Origin: Halorientalis sp. IM1011
Lineage (GTDB): Archaea; Halobacteriota; Halobacteria; Halobacteriales; Haloarculaceae
Length of the DNA stretch: 64,000 bases
Assembly: GCF_001989615.1 (NCBI RefSeq)
Contig: NZ_CP019067.1
Span: forward strand, 3,224,001-3,288,000
Direction of reading: 5' to 3'
Shown: in pieces, positions 1 through 8,324 of the stretch
How the letters are laid out: every line of letters starts with the position of its first letter
How positions within the stretch are numbered: position 1 is the stretch's first letter
Translations under genes and position numbers: made by a program
The notes under the pieces: model-generated
Seen by the model: only the letters and a program-made list of their open reading frames with translations
Database searches by the model: none
Told to the model about the DNA's origin: nothing

Positions 1-29
1 GTGTGGTCGATCACTATCTTAAGCACTGC

Positions 30-1166
30 TTACTGTTCGGATAGCCCATCCATAACACCGGAGAGAGCGGTCGAGACGGCCTCCGGTTCGTCGACGCCCC
101 TGGCTAGCCGCCGGAGCGCTCCGTCCGTCCCCACGAGCAAGAGCGCACCGTCCGCCCCCTCGGCCGCCGTAACGCCGTATTTGCCGCTCTCGTTCAGGAG
201 TCGGTCCCGGGCTGGTGTATCCAGCCCGGACACCTCGAACGTCCGGACGACGGCGTCCTCGGCGTAGGCCGTGTCGATCCCGAGCCGATCGAGGTGGCGA
301 CGAGCCTCGCCTGCTGTGGTCACGTCGAGTTCTTCGACTGTGGGTGTCCGGACGCGGTCGCGAGCGAACGCCTCGCCGACCAGGGCGGCGTCACGGGTCT
401 CTTTCACGTCGTGGGTCCGGATCACGTGTGCGCCGCGCTCGACGGCCATGGACGTGGCCGCGAGGCTGACGGGCAGGGCCTCCTCGGTCGACCGGCCGGC
501 GATCTCCCGCAGGAAGTTCTTGCGGTTGATCGAGACCAGAAGGGGGTAGCCGTAGCCGCGGAACTCCCGGAGTCGGCGGAAGGTCTCGCGGTCGTCGTCG
601 GTGGTCTTGTCCTCGCTCCAGCCGCCGAACGCGGGATCGAGGATCGTCTTGTCGGTGAACCCGTTCAGTTCGAGGGCGTCGTAGATGTCGTCTACTTCCT
701 CGATGGCTCCCGGTCGCTCCAGATCCGGCGGACTGGCCATCTTCGCGACGGCCACGTCGTAGTCGGCACAGACCTCGGGCAGCTCCGGGTCGGCGAACCC
801 GCAGATGTCGTTGACCATGTCGAACCCCCGGTCCAGTGCGGCTTCGGCGACCTCGTGGTAGCGGGTCTCGATGGAGAAGACGGCGTCGCCGGAGACGCTC
901 TCGATGGTCTCGACGGCGGTGTCCAGGCGATCGAGTTCCTGTTCGGCCGAGAGTACGCCGAACTTTTTGTTCGCCGACTCCAACCCCACGTCGACGATGT
1001 CGGCCCCTTCGCCGATGAGTTCTTCGTCGACGTATTCGGCGGCGTCGCCGGGGTCGTCGTAGACGCTGGGGTCGTACGGCGACTCGCTGGAGACGTTGAG
1101 CACGCCCATGATGCGGGGCGGATAGTCGTCACCGATGCCCAGCCCGGCCGCGTCGACGTTGCGCAT
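30..1166 (-). CDS. folP: Dihydropteroate synthase (FolP family)
   Basis: This 378-residue protein looks like a pterin-binding TIM barrel that joins pterin pyrophosphate to p-aminobenzoate in folate synthesis. The first strand, MGVLNVSSES near residues 20-29, corresponds to the family's GILNVTPDS motif. DPAFGGWSEDKT occupies the place of the usual glycine-rich DPG loop, and an R-T-H-D-V motif near the barrel end matches the sulfonamide-site Arg/His. About 100 C-terminal residues extend past the barrel, as in haloarchaeal versions. The start is the ATG at 1166. The divergence of the glycine loop leaves open a DHPS-related archaeal enzyme of different specificity. Confidence 0.85.
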   Translation of the reverse strand: MRNVDAAGLGIGDDYPPRIMGVLNVSSESPYDPSVYDDPGDAAEYVDEELIGEGADIVDVGLESANKKFGVLSAEQELDRLDTAVETIESVSGDAVFSIETRYHEVAEAALDRGFDMVNDICGFADPELPEVCADYDVAVAKMASPPDLERPGAIEEVDDIYDALELNGFTDKTILDPAFGGWSEDKTTDDDRETFRRLREFRGYGYPLLVSINRKNFLREIAGRSTEEALPVSLAATSMAVERGAHVIRTHDVKETRDAALVGEAFARDRVRTPTVEELDVTTAGEARRHLDRLGIDTAYAEDAVVRTFEVSGLDTPARDRLLNESGKYGVTAAEGADGALLLVGTDGALRRLARGVDEPEAVSTALSGVMDGLSEQ

Positions 1167-1314
1167 GGGGGAGCGTCGGGCGACGGCACCAAAAGCGAAC
1201 GGTTCGCGACCGACCTCACGGATCGATTAGTACGCTGCAACCGATTCGGTCACACCGAAAGTCGCGCTAACCCCACAAAAAGCCCTCAAAGCGGTGCAAA
1301 CAAGTTGGGATAGG

Positions 1315-2100
1315 ATGGCGACGCTCGTAGACCACGTCCGGGCCACGATCGACGTCTCCCGGCAGGAGAACCTCACGATACTCGCCGCGAGCCTCGCGTA
1401 CTACGCGTTCGTCTCGGTCGTGCCGATTCTCCTGCTCGTGATTTCGGTCGGGTCGGTGATCGGGGGCCAGGCGTTTACCCGAGAAATCACCAGCACTCTC
1501 TCCGTGTATCTCTCCTCGGCAGGGCAGCAGATCGTCGCCGAGGTGCTGAACAGCACCGCCCACAACGTGGGTGCTGGCCTCCTGGGGATACTCGTGCTGG
1601 TCTGGGGAGCGCTGAAGGTCTTCCGCGGGATGAAGGTCGCCTTCGTCGAGATCTACGACGCCGAGCCGGAGGTGTCGCTGGTAAAACAGGTGAAAGACGG
1701 GCTGGCAGTGGCGGTGACTGTCGGTCTGGCCGTGGTCGCGATGGTAGGCATCAGTGCCCTCCGGAACGTTGCGCCGATTCTGTCGGGCAACACCACTTTC
1801 GTCGTCGTGAGTGTCGCCGGGCTTCTGGCCGGGCTGATCTGTCTTTTCTTCCCGCTGTATTACGTGCTCCCGCCGGACGACGTCTCCTTGCGGACCGTGC
1901 TTCCGGGGACGGTGCTGGCGGCGGTGAGCTGGATCTGCCTCCAGATGGTGTTCCGAATCTACGTCGGGCGTGCGGAGAAGTACGCGGTGCTGGGGGTACT
2001 CGGTGCTGTCGTCCTCTTTCTCACCTGGCTGTACTTCGCCAGCATCGTCCTGCTGGTGGGGGCAGCCGTCAACGCGACGCTCGCGGGGCGGGGCGTCTGA
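1315..2100 (+). CDS. YihY/BrkB family membrane protein
   Basis: This 261-residue integral membrane protein belongs to the YihY/virulence factor BrkB family. The N-terminal ILAASLAYYAFVSVVPILLL segment is the family hallmark, and roughly six hydrophobic helices follow. The family's transport role is unsettled; its old RNase BN label is wrong. I start at the ATG at 1315, just after GGAT; a GTG at 1294 would add seven non-conserved residues. It is divergent from folP and followed by a separate gene after 48 bases. Confidence 0.85.
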   Translation: MATLVDHVRATIDVSRQENLTILAASLAYYAFVSVVPILLLVISVGSVIGGQAFTREITSTLSVYLSSAGQQIVAEVLNSTAHNVGAGLLGILVLVWGALKVFRGMKVAFVEIYDAEPEVSLVKQVKDGLAVAVTVGLAVVAMVGISALRNVAPILSGNTTFVVVSVAGLLAGLICLFFPLYYVLPPDDVSLRTVLPGTVLAAVSWICLQMVFRIYVGRAEKYAVLGVLGAVVLFLTWLYFASIVLLVGAAVNATLAGRGV

Positions 2101-2148
2101 TCGGCCCGAGACGCGCTCTTTTTGACTCCCGGCCGAGAAGACGCGTGT

Positions 2149-2673
2149 ATGGGCAAGGTCAACATCGGGTTGCGCGGCTGGCGGTTCGACGAGGACGAGG
2201 TGTTCGACGAGGACGGCGATCTCAAGCCGCTCGGGACGATGGACCCCGAGACGCGCGACCGGATCGTCCGCCTCTCGACGATGATGGGAGAACCCTGCGA
2301 CGCCTGCTACCTGATCCACGGCGAGGACGATATCCAGCAGTGCAACGTCGCCCGCATCGTCTACGGCGAACCCCTCGGGGAGGTGCTGCTCTGCCCCGAA
2401 CACGAGGCCGACTTCCTCTACTGGTTCCGCGAGGACGGCGGCAAATCGTACGCCGGCGACACCGAACTGGAGGACGCCTTCCACGCCTGGTTCGACGACG
2501 GGGGGCGCGCTCCCGAGGGCTACGGCGGCGTGGACCACGTCGACACCGACGCCGACGACATCCCGGCCCCCGATCCCGTCGACGAGATGCCGACCCTCGA
2601 AGAGGAACTGGAGAAACTCGACGACGAGAAACTCGACGACCTGGGGGTCGACCTCAGCGATCTGGATCTCTGA
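2149..2673 (+). CDS. Conserved haloarchaeal protein with cysteine pairs
   Basis: This acidic protein of 174 residues is not one I can assign a function. Near residues 46-49 it has PCDAC, then a further Cys and a CPEHE motif about 40 residues on, which suggests a bound zinc. The C-terminal 40 residues are almost entirely Asp, Glu and Leu and probably form a charged helix. Its TGA stop shares one base with the ATG of the tRNA methyltransferase gene, so the two are translationally coupled. An RNA-related or accessory role beside the methyltransferase is inference only. Confidence 0.75.
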   Translation: MGKVNIGLRGWRFDEDEVFDEDGDLKPLGTMDPETRDRIVRLSTMMGEPCDACYLIHGEDDIQQCNVARIVYGEPLGEVLLCPEHEADFLYWFREDGGKSYAGDTELEDAFHAWFDDGGRAPEGYGGVDHVDTDADDIPAPDPVDEMPTLEEELEKLDDEKLDDLGVDLSDLDL

Positions 2674-3416
2674 TGGTCTCCGTCGCCGTCGTCGACGCGA
2701 CCGAACCGGGCAACGTCGGCACCATCGCCCGCTCGATGAAGAACTTCGGTCTCGACGAACTGCTGCTGGTGAACCCGCCCGAACTCGACCCCGAGGGCGA
2801 GGCCTACGGCTTCGCCGGCCAGGCCCGCGAGGACGTGCTTCCCGAGGCCCGCGAACTCACCTTCGACGAACTCGTCACCGAGTATCACACCGTCGGCACG
2901 ACGGCGGTCACCAACGAGGACGCCACCAAACACGTTCGCTACCCGTTCCAGACACCGGCCGAACTGGCCGACGACCTCGCCGGGATCGAGGCCGAGACGG
3001 CCGTCGTCTTCGGCCGCGAACGCGTCGGACTCACCAACGACGAACTCGCCCGGATGGACCAGGTCTGTTCGATCCCCGCCAGCGACGACTACCCCGTCCT
3101 GAACCTGGGCCAGGCCGCGAACATCGTTCTCTACGAACTCCGGGACCTGACCGTCGACGAAACCCAACACCCCGACGAACGCCACGAGCGCGCGGATCAG
3201 CAGGCGGTCGAGGGCCTCAACGACCAGTTCGCAGAGTTTCTGAAAGACATCGGTCATCCCGAGGAGAAACGGTCGAAGGCAGCACGGCTCTGGCGGCGGT
3301 TCGTCGGCCGCGCCCACCCGACTGGTCGGGAAGCCCGCACTCTGCGTGGGATATTTCGGAAGGCGGGGCAGCGAATCGAGCGGGCCGAGAGCGACGGGCC
3401 CGACGAGGTCGAGTAG
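2673..3416 (+). CDS. trmJ: SPOUT family tRNA 2'-O-methyltransferase (TrmJ-like)
   Basis: This 247-residue protein has the SpoU/TrmH knot motifs in order: EPGNVGTIARSMKNFG at 10-25, FGRERVGLTNDE in the middle, and PVLNLGQAANIVLYEL at the C-terminal knot. Members transfer methyl from S-adenosylmethionine to a ribose 2'-OH; the N-terminal placement of the first motif and the length fit TrmJ, which modifies tRNA position 32. A basic C-terminal helical tail may help bind RNA. The start is fixed by the TGATG overlap with the preceding gene. The exact tRNA target is inferred. Confidence 0.85.
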   Translation: MVSVAVVDATEPGNVGTIARSMKNFGLDELLLVNPPELDPEGEAYGFAGQAREDVLPEARELTFDELVTEYHTVGTTAVTNEDATKHVRYPFQTPAELADDLAGIEAETAVVFGRERVGLTNDELARMDQVCSIPASDDYPVLNLGQAANIVLYELRDLTVDETQHPDERHERADQQAVEGLNDQFAEFLKDIGHPEEKRSKAARLWRRFVGRAHPTGREARTLRGIFRKAGQRIERAESDGPDEVE

Positions 3417-3417
3417 C

Positions 3418-5295
3418 TCAGGCCCGTTTCTGAATCTCCTCGCGCAGCACTTCGCTCACGAGGTCGCCGTCGGCCTGCCCGCGGAGCGCCCCCATACACT
3501 CGCCCATCAGGCCAGAGAACGCGCCCATTCCCTCTTCTTCGACCTGCTCGGCGTTGCGCTCGACGACCTCGACGACGGCCTCGCGAACCTCGTCCTCGCC
3601 GGCACTCCCGAGGTCCTCCTGCTCTGCGGCTTCGGCCGCGGTTAGGTCGGGATTCTCCGCCAGCGCCGTCAGCAGTTCGGGGACGCCCTCCTTGGCGATC
3701 TCGTCGTCGGCCAGTAGGTCGAACACGCCCCGAAAGTGGTGGTCGGTCAGGTTCTCGACGGGCACGTCGTCCCGGCGGAGTTCGGTCACGTCCGATTCGA
3801 CCGTTCGAGCTGCGAGGTTCGGGTCGACACCCGTCGCGACGGCCTCCTCGAACAGCGCCCAGCGGCGGCCGTAGGCCACCTGCTCGGCCACGCCCTCGCC
3901 GAGGCCGTGCTCGTCCCGGTAGCGCTCGACTTTCTCGGTGAGCAACTCGGGCGTCTCGACCTCTCCGGGATCGGGTTCGACCGGCGGCACGTCCGTCTCG
4001 GGGTACATCCGGGCCGCGCCCGGGAGCGGACGGAGGTACCGGGAGGTACCGTCCTCGTTCGCGTCGCGAGTCTCCTCGGGGACGCCCTCCATCGCGGTCT
4101 CGGCGCGCTCGGCGACGGCGTCGATGGCCAGTTCGGCCGTCTCGGGGTCGTCCGCGACGATGGCCACCGCGTCCTCGGGATCGGCGTCGACGGCTTCCCG
4201 GAGCGCTTCGACCTCCTCGTCCGTGACGCCGTAGGCCGGGAGTTCGTCGGTGTGGAAGATGCCGCCCGCACCGTGGCGCTTGGCGTGATCGGAGAACTCC
4301 GTCCCGAGTCGACGGTCGGGCTGAATTTCGCGACCGACGAGGCCGTCGAAGCCCTCCAGCAAAACGGCCTGCACGACCCCACCGGAGTCGAGCGCGCCGC
4401 CGATGACCCCCGAATCGGTGTCCTCGAAGACTTCGGTCACGTCCTGAGGGTCGCCCACTGCGGCGTCCCGCTCCGCGAGTTCGTCGGCGATCTCGACGAG
4501 TTCGACCTGCCGGCGGACCTCGTTTCGGACGAGGTCGTCGATGTCGTCGAGGCTCTGGACGCCCTTCATCTCGATGCGCGCACCGTCCGCGATGGAGACG
4601 TTCACGTCCTGCCGGATGGTCCCCAGGCCGCGCTTGACCTGCCCCGTCGAGCGCAGTAACATTCCGATCCGTTTGGCGGCTTCCTTGGCCTGCTCGGGCG
4701 ATCGAATGTCGGGTTTCGTGCCGATCTCGACCAGTGGAATCCCGAGTCGGTCGAGGCTGAAGCGGACTCCGTCGGCGGTCTCCTCGACGCGCTGGCAGGA
4801 CTCCTCTTCCAGCAGCATGTCCTCGATGCCGACCGGCCCCTCGCTGGTCTCGATCCGCCCGTCGTTGGCCACCATCATCGACCGCTGGAACCCGGTGGTG
4901 TTGGAGCCGTCGACGACGATCTTCCGCATGACGTTGACCTGATCGACGACGTGCATGTCGAGAAGCTGGGCGATCTCCAGCGTCGTCGCGAGCGCTTCCT
5001 CGTCGACGCGGTGGGGTGGCTCGTCGTCCTCCTCGACCAGGCAGGTCGTGTCGTAGGCCAGGTACTCGAACTCGCGGTCGACCCGGCTCTCTTCGAGTGC
5101 GGCCTCGTCGATCTCGCCGAGTTCCGACTTCGTGGGGTGCAGATAGCGGGTGAACCGCCGCGTGGACTCCTCGGGTTCGCGGAGTTCCGTCGGGCACGCA
5201 CAGAACAGCTTCGTCTCGGTGTCGAGTTGCTGGTGGATCTCCAGCCCGGCCACCAGCCCCAGTTCCTCGTAGTCGAAGGCGTCCGCGTCAGTCAT
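3418..5295 (-). CDS. gatE: Glu-tRNA(Gln) amidotransferase subunit E
   Basis: This 625-residue protein is the tRNA-binding and kinase subunit of the archaeal GatDE enzyme, which converts Glu-tRNA(Gln) to Gln-tRNA(Gln). The N-terminal half carries GatB/GatE signatures such as GLVAGLEIHQQLDT and CACPTELREPEE. The middle holds a GAD insertion domain, as in bacterial AspRS, and the C-terminal 150 residues form the helical YqeY-like tail. Length matches the family. The partner gatD is not in this window. Its stop lies 1 base beyond the convergent trmJ stop. Confidence 0.95.
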   Translation of the reverse strand: MTDADAFDYEELGLVAGLEIHQQLDTETKLFCACPTELREPEESTRRFTRYLHPTKSELGEIDEAALEESRVDREFEYLAYDTTCLVEEDDEPPHRVDEEALATTLEIAQLLDMHVVDQVNVMRKIVVDGSNTTGFQRSMMVANDGRIETSEGPVGIEDMLLEEESCQRVEETADGVRFSLDRLGIPLVEIGTKPDIRSPEQAKEAAKRIGMLLRSTGQVKRGLGTIRQDVNVSIADGARIEMKGVQSLDDIDDLVRNEVRRQVELVEIADELAERDAAVGDPQDVTEVFEDTDSGVIGGALDSGGVVQAVLLEGFDGLVGREIQPDRRLGTEFSDHAKRHGAGGIFHTDELPAYGVTDEEVEALREAVDADPEDAVAIVADDPETAELAIDAVAERAETAMEGVPEETRDANEDGTSRYLRPLPGAARMYPETDVPPVEPDPGEVETPELLTEKVERYRDEHGLGEGVAEQVAYGRRWALFEEAVATGVDPNLAARTVESDVTELRRDDVPVENLTDHHFRGVFDLLADDEIAKEGVPELLTALAENPDLTAAEAAEQEDLGSAGEDEVREAVVEVVERNAEQVEEEGMGAFSGLMGECMGALRGQADGDLVSEVLREEIQKRA

Positions 5296-5451
5296 TGCCC
5301 GAACCTGCGAGGCCGGCGGTCAAAAAACGCACCCTTCCGGTCAGCGTCCATCGCTCGCCATCACCCCCGTCACTGCCTCGACTCGCCGCTCGGATAAACC
5401 GCCTCGGAACCGACGAGACACGCACTTGCAGGCCGGTCGTGAACGAGGACC

Positions 5452-6021
5452 ATGAGCGACACCGAGGACCTCGCGGAGCGTGTCGAACACGTACTGGAAC
5501 TCCCGACGGACGAACTCACCGAGGAACTGCCGGCCGTCCTCGACGATATCGAAGGGCAGGTCGAAGTGCTGGCACTGCAGAACCCGCTACTCCTGGCCGA
5601 CGTGATCGACCGCGTCGGCGACGTGGACGTGGCCGAGTTCGCCGAAGAGAACCCCGACACAGTCGACCAGTTTCAGGAACTCCAGTGGCAGGGCGTCGAA
5701 CTGCTGGCCCAGTTCAGCCCCGACGTCCAGCAGTCCATCGAGCAGGACACCACCGTGAACTTCGAGGCGACCGACGCCCCGATGGCGAGCCACCTCGAAC
5801 TCGATGCCGACGAGGGCTCGGTCTCGGGCGGCGCGGGACTGGCCGACGAACCGGACCTGGAGATCCGCGGGCCTGCCAACACGCTGACGGCGTTGACGAC
5901 CGGCCAGCTCGACCCCGTCGCCGGCTACGAGGACGACCAGTTCGAGATGGAGGGCTCCGAGGCCACCGGCGATCAACTCGCGACGACGATGGGCAAACTC
6001 GCCGAGAAGCTGCCGGAGTAA
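5452..6021 (+). CDS. SCP2 sterol-binding domain protein
   Basis: This acidic 189-residue protein has a C-terminal region (about 115-189) that matches the SCP2 lipid-binding fold: LEIRGPANTLTALTTGQLDP followed by FEMEGSEATGDQLATTMGKL is the usual beta-strand, helix and final helix pattern. The N-terminal 80 residues are helical and acidic. SCP2 domains bind hydrophobic acyl or isoprenoid ligands; the ligand here is unknown. It is transcribed alone, divergent from gatE, with an ATG at 5452. Confidence 0.75.
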   Translation: MSDTEDLAERVEHVLELPTDELTEELPAVLDDIEGQVEVLALQNPLLLADVIDRVGDVDVAEFAEENPDTVDQFQELQWQGVELLAQFSPDVQQSIEQDTTVNFEATDAPMASHLELDADEGSVSGGAGLADEPDLEIRGPANTLTALTTGQLDPVAGYEDDQFEMEGSEATGDQLATTMGKLAEKLPE

Positions 6022-6101
6022 CAGGTTAGCTCCCGCACCCTTGCGTCTTCGTTCGGAGAGGTTGCGTTCGGAACTTTCCGCCCCGGGAGCGAAGCAGGTG
6101 T

Positions 6102-6629
6102 ATGGACGACGTGAACGCGAACGCCGAGTCGCGTGCTGTGACCACCCGCTCGCTGCTGGGGGCAGGCGTGTTCGGGTTCGGCTTCAGCGGCCTGATCGAC
6201 GTGCTCGTGTTACATCACGTCCTCCAGTGGCACCACCTCCTCTCGGGACTGTACCCGATGCACACACTCCCGGGCCTCCGGACGAATCTCAGAGCCGACG
6301 GGTTATTCTCCATCGGGATGGTGCTGATCGCGGGTGTGGGTGCGGGGCTCCTCTGGCGGGCCGAGCGACGGACTACCAACCCGCTCGCCGTCCGTCCGGT
6401 GGCCGGCGCGGCGCTGATCGGTCTCGGCGTCTTCGACGTGTACGACGCCGTCGTCGACCACGCGCTCCTGGGACTCCACCAGCCAGTCGGACCGGGCGGG
6501 ACACCGCTGTCGCTCGGCGGTCCGTACAACCCCCACTGGATCGCGGTCAGCCTCCTCTTCGTCGCCGCCGGCTACTACGTCTACCGGACGGGGACACGGA
6601 CCGAAGCCGGGGCCACCGAGGGGGACTGA
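6102..6629 (+). CDS. DUF2243 membrane protein
   Basis: This 175-residue protein has four predicted membrane helices and the DUF2243 signature LIDVLVLHHVLQWHHLLS near residues 31-48. The many histidines there and in VYDAVVDHALLGLHQ could bind metal or haem. DUF2243 proteins often sit near respiratory oxidase genes, but their function is not established. A small one-helix gene follows after 3 bases and is probably co-transcribed. Confidence 0.85.
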   Translation: MDDVNANAESRAVTTRSLLGAGVFGFGFSGLIDVLVLHHVLQWHHLLSGLYPMHTLPGLRTNLRADGLFSIGMVLIAGVGAGLLWRAERRTTNPLAVRPVAGAALIGLGVFDVYDAVVDHALLGLHQPVGPGGTPLSLGGPYNPHWIAVSLLFVAAGYYVYRTGTRTEAGATEGD

Positions 6630-6632
6630 GGC

Positions 6633-6812
6633 GTGCTCACACCCTGGGCCGTCTGGCCGGCGCACGTCGGCGGGGGGCCGCCGATCCCGCACTGGGTGGT
6701 GTTGCTGGCGGTCGTCCCGGCTCTCCTGCTGGCCGTCGGGGTCGCCGTCCTGCTGGTCGACCGTCTGCTGGTGCGGATGGAATGGACCGGATCGGACGAA
6801 AAGCGTCGGTGA
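6633..6812 (+). CDS. Small single-helix membrane protein
   Basis: A 59-codon frame starts with GTG 3 bases after the DUF2243 stop. It encodes a short Trp/His/Pro-rich N-terminus, one strong hydrophobic helix (about residues 22-43) and a charged tail ending DEKRR. The close spacing and membrane character suggest co-expression with the DUF2243 protein. I do not recognise a family. The GTG start and short length make the call tentative. Confidence 0.5.
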   Translation: MLTPWAVWPAHVGGGPPIPHWVVLLAVVPALLLAVGVAVLLVDRLLVRMEWTGSDEKRR

Positions 6813-6848
6813 GCGAGTCGATGCGTGTCCCGCGGAGCTTCGGCCCGG

Positions 6849-8261
6849 CTAGTCGTCCGCGCTGAGGATGCCGCGCTCGGTCATCTTCATCGGGTCGAGC
6901 ACGTCGTCGACCTCGTCCTCGTCGAGGTAGCCCTCTTCGAGGACGACCTCGCGAATCGTCTTGCCGTCGGCGAGGGCCTTCTTCGCGACCTTGCTGGCCT
7001 TGTCGTAGCCGATGGCCGGGTTGAGCGCGGTCGCCAGCGCCATGCTCTGCTGGACGCGCTCCTCGCAGTGGTCGGCGTCGGCTTCCAGCTTGTGGACGAA
7101 CTTCTCACCGAAGGTCTCGCTGGCGTTCGCGAGTAGTTTCGCGGACTGCAGGAAGTTGTGCGCGAGGACTGGCTTGTAGAGGTTGAGGTCGATCTGGCCC
7201 TCGGCTGCACCGGCCGAGACCGCGGCGTCGTTGCCGACGACCTGCTTGTGGACCTGATTGACCGCTTCGGCGACGACCGGGTTGATCTTCCCGGGCATGA
7301 TCGAGCTCCCGGGCTGGTTCTCGGGCTGGTCGATCTCGCCGAGGCCGTTGCGCGGGCCCGACGCCAGCAGGCGCAGGTCGTTGGCGATCTTGTTGAGCGA
7401 GCCCGCGATGGTACGCAGCGCACCGTGGGCCTCGCTCATCGCGTCGTGGGCCGCCTGTGCCTCGAAGTGGTTGTCGGCCTCGCGGAACTCGAGGCCAGTC
7501 TCTTCGCTCATGTACTCCGCGGCGAGTTCGGGGAAGTCCGGATGCGTATTGAGACCGGTACCGACGGCGGTGCCGCCGAGCGCGAGTTCGCCGAGGTGGT
7601 GCCGGGTGTCCTCGGCACGGGTGATCCCCTTCTCGACCTGCGCGCGGTAGCCGCCGAACTCCTGGCCGAGCGTGACGGGCGTCGCGTCCTGCAGGTGCGT
7701 GCGGCCGGTCTTGACCACGTCCGCGAACTCCTCCTCTTTGGCTTCGAGTTCGTCCCGGAGGACCTCCAGCGCGGGGATCAGGTCCTTCTGGACCGCTTCG
7801 AGGGAGGCGACGTGCATCGCCGTCGGGATCACGTCGTTACTGGACTGGCCGAAGTTGACGTGATCGTTGGGGTGGATCTCGCGGGTACCGATCTCGCCGC
7901 CGTAGATCTCGGTGGCGCGGTTCGAGATGACCTCGTTGGCGTTCATGTTCGAGGAGGTGCCCGACCCGGTCTGGAACACGTCGACGGGGAACTGGTCGTC
8001 GTGGTCACCGGCGATGACCTCGTCCGCGGCCTCGACGATGCAGTCGGCCTTGTCCTCGGGGATCGTGCCGAGTTCCTTGTTGGCCTGGGCGGCGGCCTTT
8101 TTGACGATCCCCAGCGCGCGCACGAACCGGCGGCCGAAGGTCACGTCCGAGATGGGGAAGTTCTCCACGGCGCGCTGGGTCTGTGCGCCCCAGTAGGCGT
8201 CCGCGGGGACCTGCATCTCGCCGAGACTGTCCTGCTCCGTACGGTAGTCCTCGTCGGTCAT
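6849..8261 (-). CDS. fumC: Fumarate hydratase, class II
   Basis: This 470-residue enzyme interconverts fumarate and malate in the TCA cycle. It carries the fumarase/aspartase signature GSSIMPGKINP, whose serine loop supplies the catalytic base, and an N-terminal GEMQVPADAYWGAQTQRA segment typical of class II fumarases. Length is normal. I start at the ATG encoding MTDEDYRTEQ; an ATG 39 bases upstream would add a non-conserved segment. Aspartase and argininosuccinate lyase are less likely given this N-terminus. Confidence 0.93.
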   Translation of the reverse strand: MTDEDYRTEQDSLGEMQVPADAYWGAQTQRAVENFPISDVTFGRRFVRALGIVKKAAAQANKELGTIPEDKADCIVEAADEVIAGDHDDQFPVDVFQTGSGTSSNMNANEVISNRATEIYGGEIGTREIHPNDHVNFGQSSNDVIPTAMHVASLEAVQKDLIPALEVLRDELEAKEEEFADVVKTGRTHLQDATPVTLGQEFGGYRAQVEKGITRAEDTRHHLGELALGGTAVGTGLNTHPDFPELAAEYMSEETGLEFREADNHFEAQAAHDAMSEAHGALRTIAGSLNKIANDLRLLASGPRNGLGEIDQPENQPGSSIMPGKINPVVAEAVNQVHKQVVGNDAAVSAGAAEGQIDLNLYKPVLAHNFLQSAKLLANASETFGEKFVHKLEADADHCEERVQQSMALATALNPAIGYDKASKVAKKALADGKTIREVVLEEGYLDEDEVDDVLDPMKMTERGILSADD

Positions 8262-8324
8262 GATCGTCCGAATCTCCGTCCGGAACGGTCCTAAAAGCAC
8301 ACGGTCCGGACCGAGGACTGCCCG

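Noticed and set aside
1267-2538. A 423-codon minus-strand frame
   Set aside because: It runs opposite the BrkB gene and the following gene and shows no recognisable fold.
3254-5197. A long Arg/Gly/Pro-rich frame overlapping gatE
   Set aside because: Its composition is that of an out-of-frame GC-rich reading, unlike the acidic proteins of this genome; gatE explains the region.
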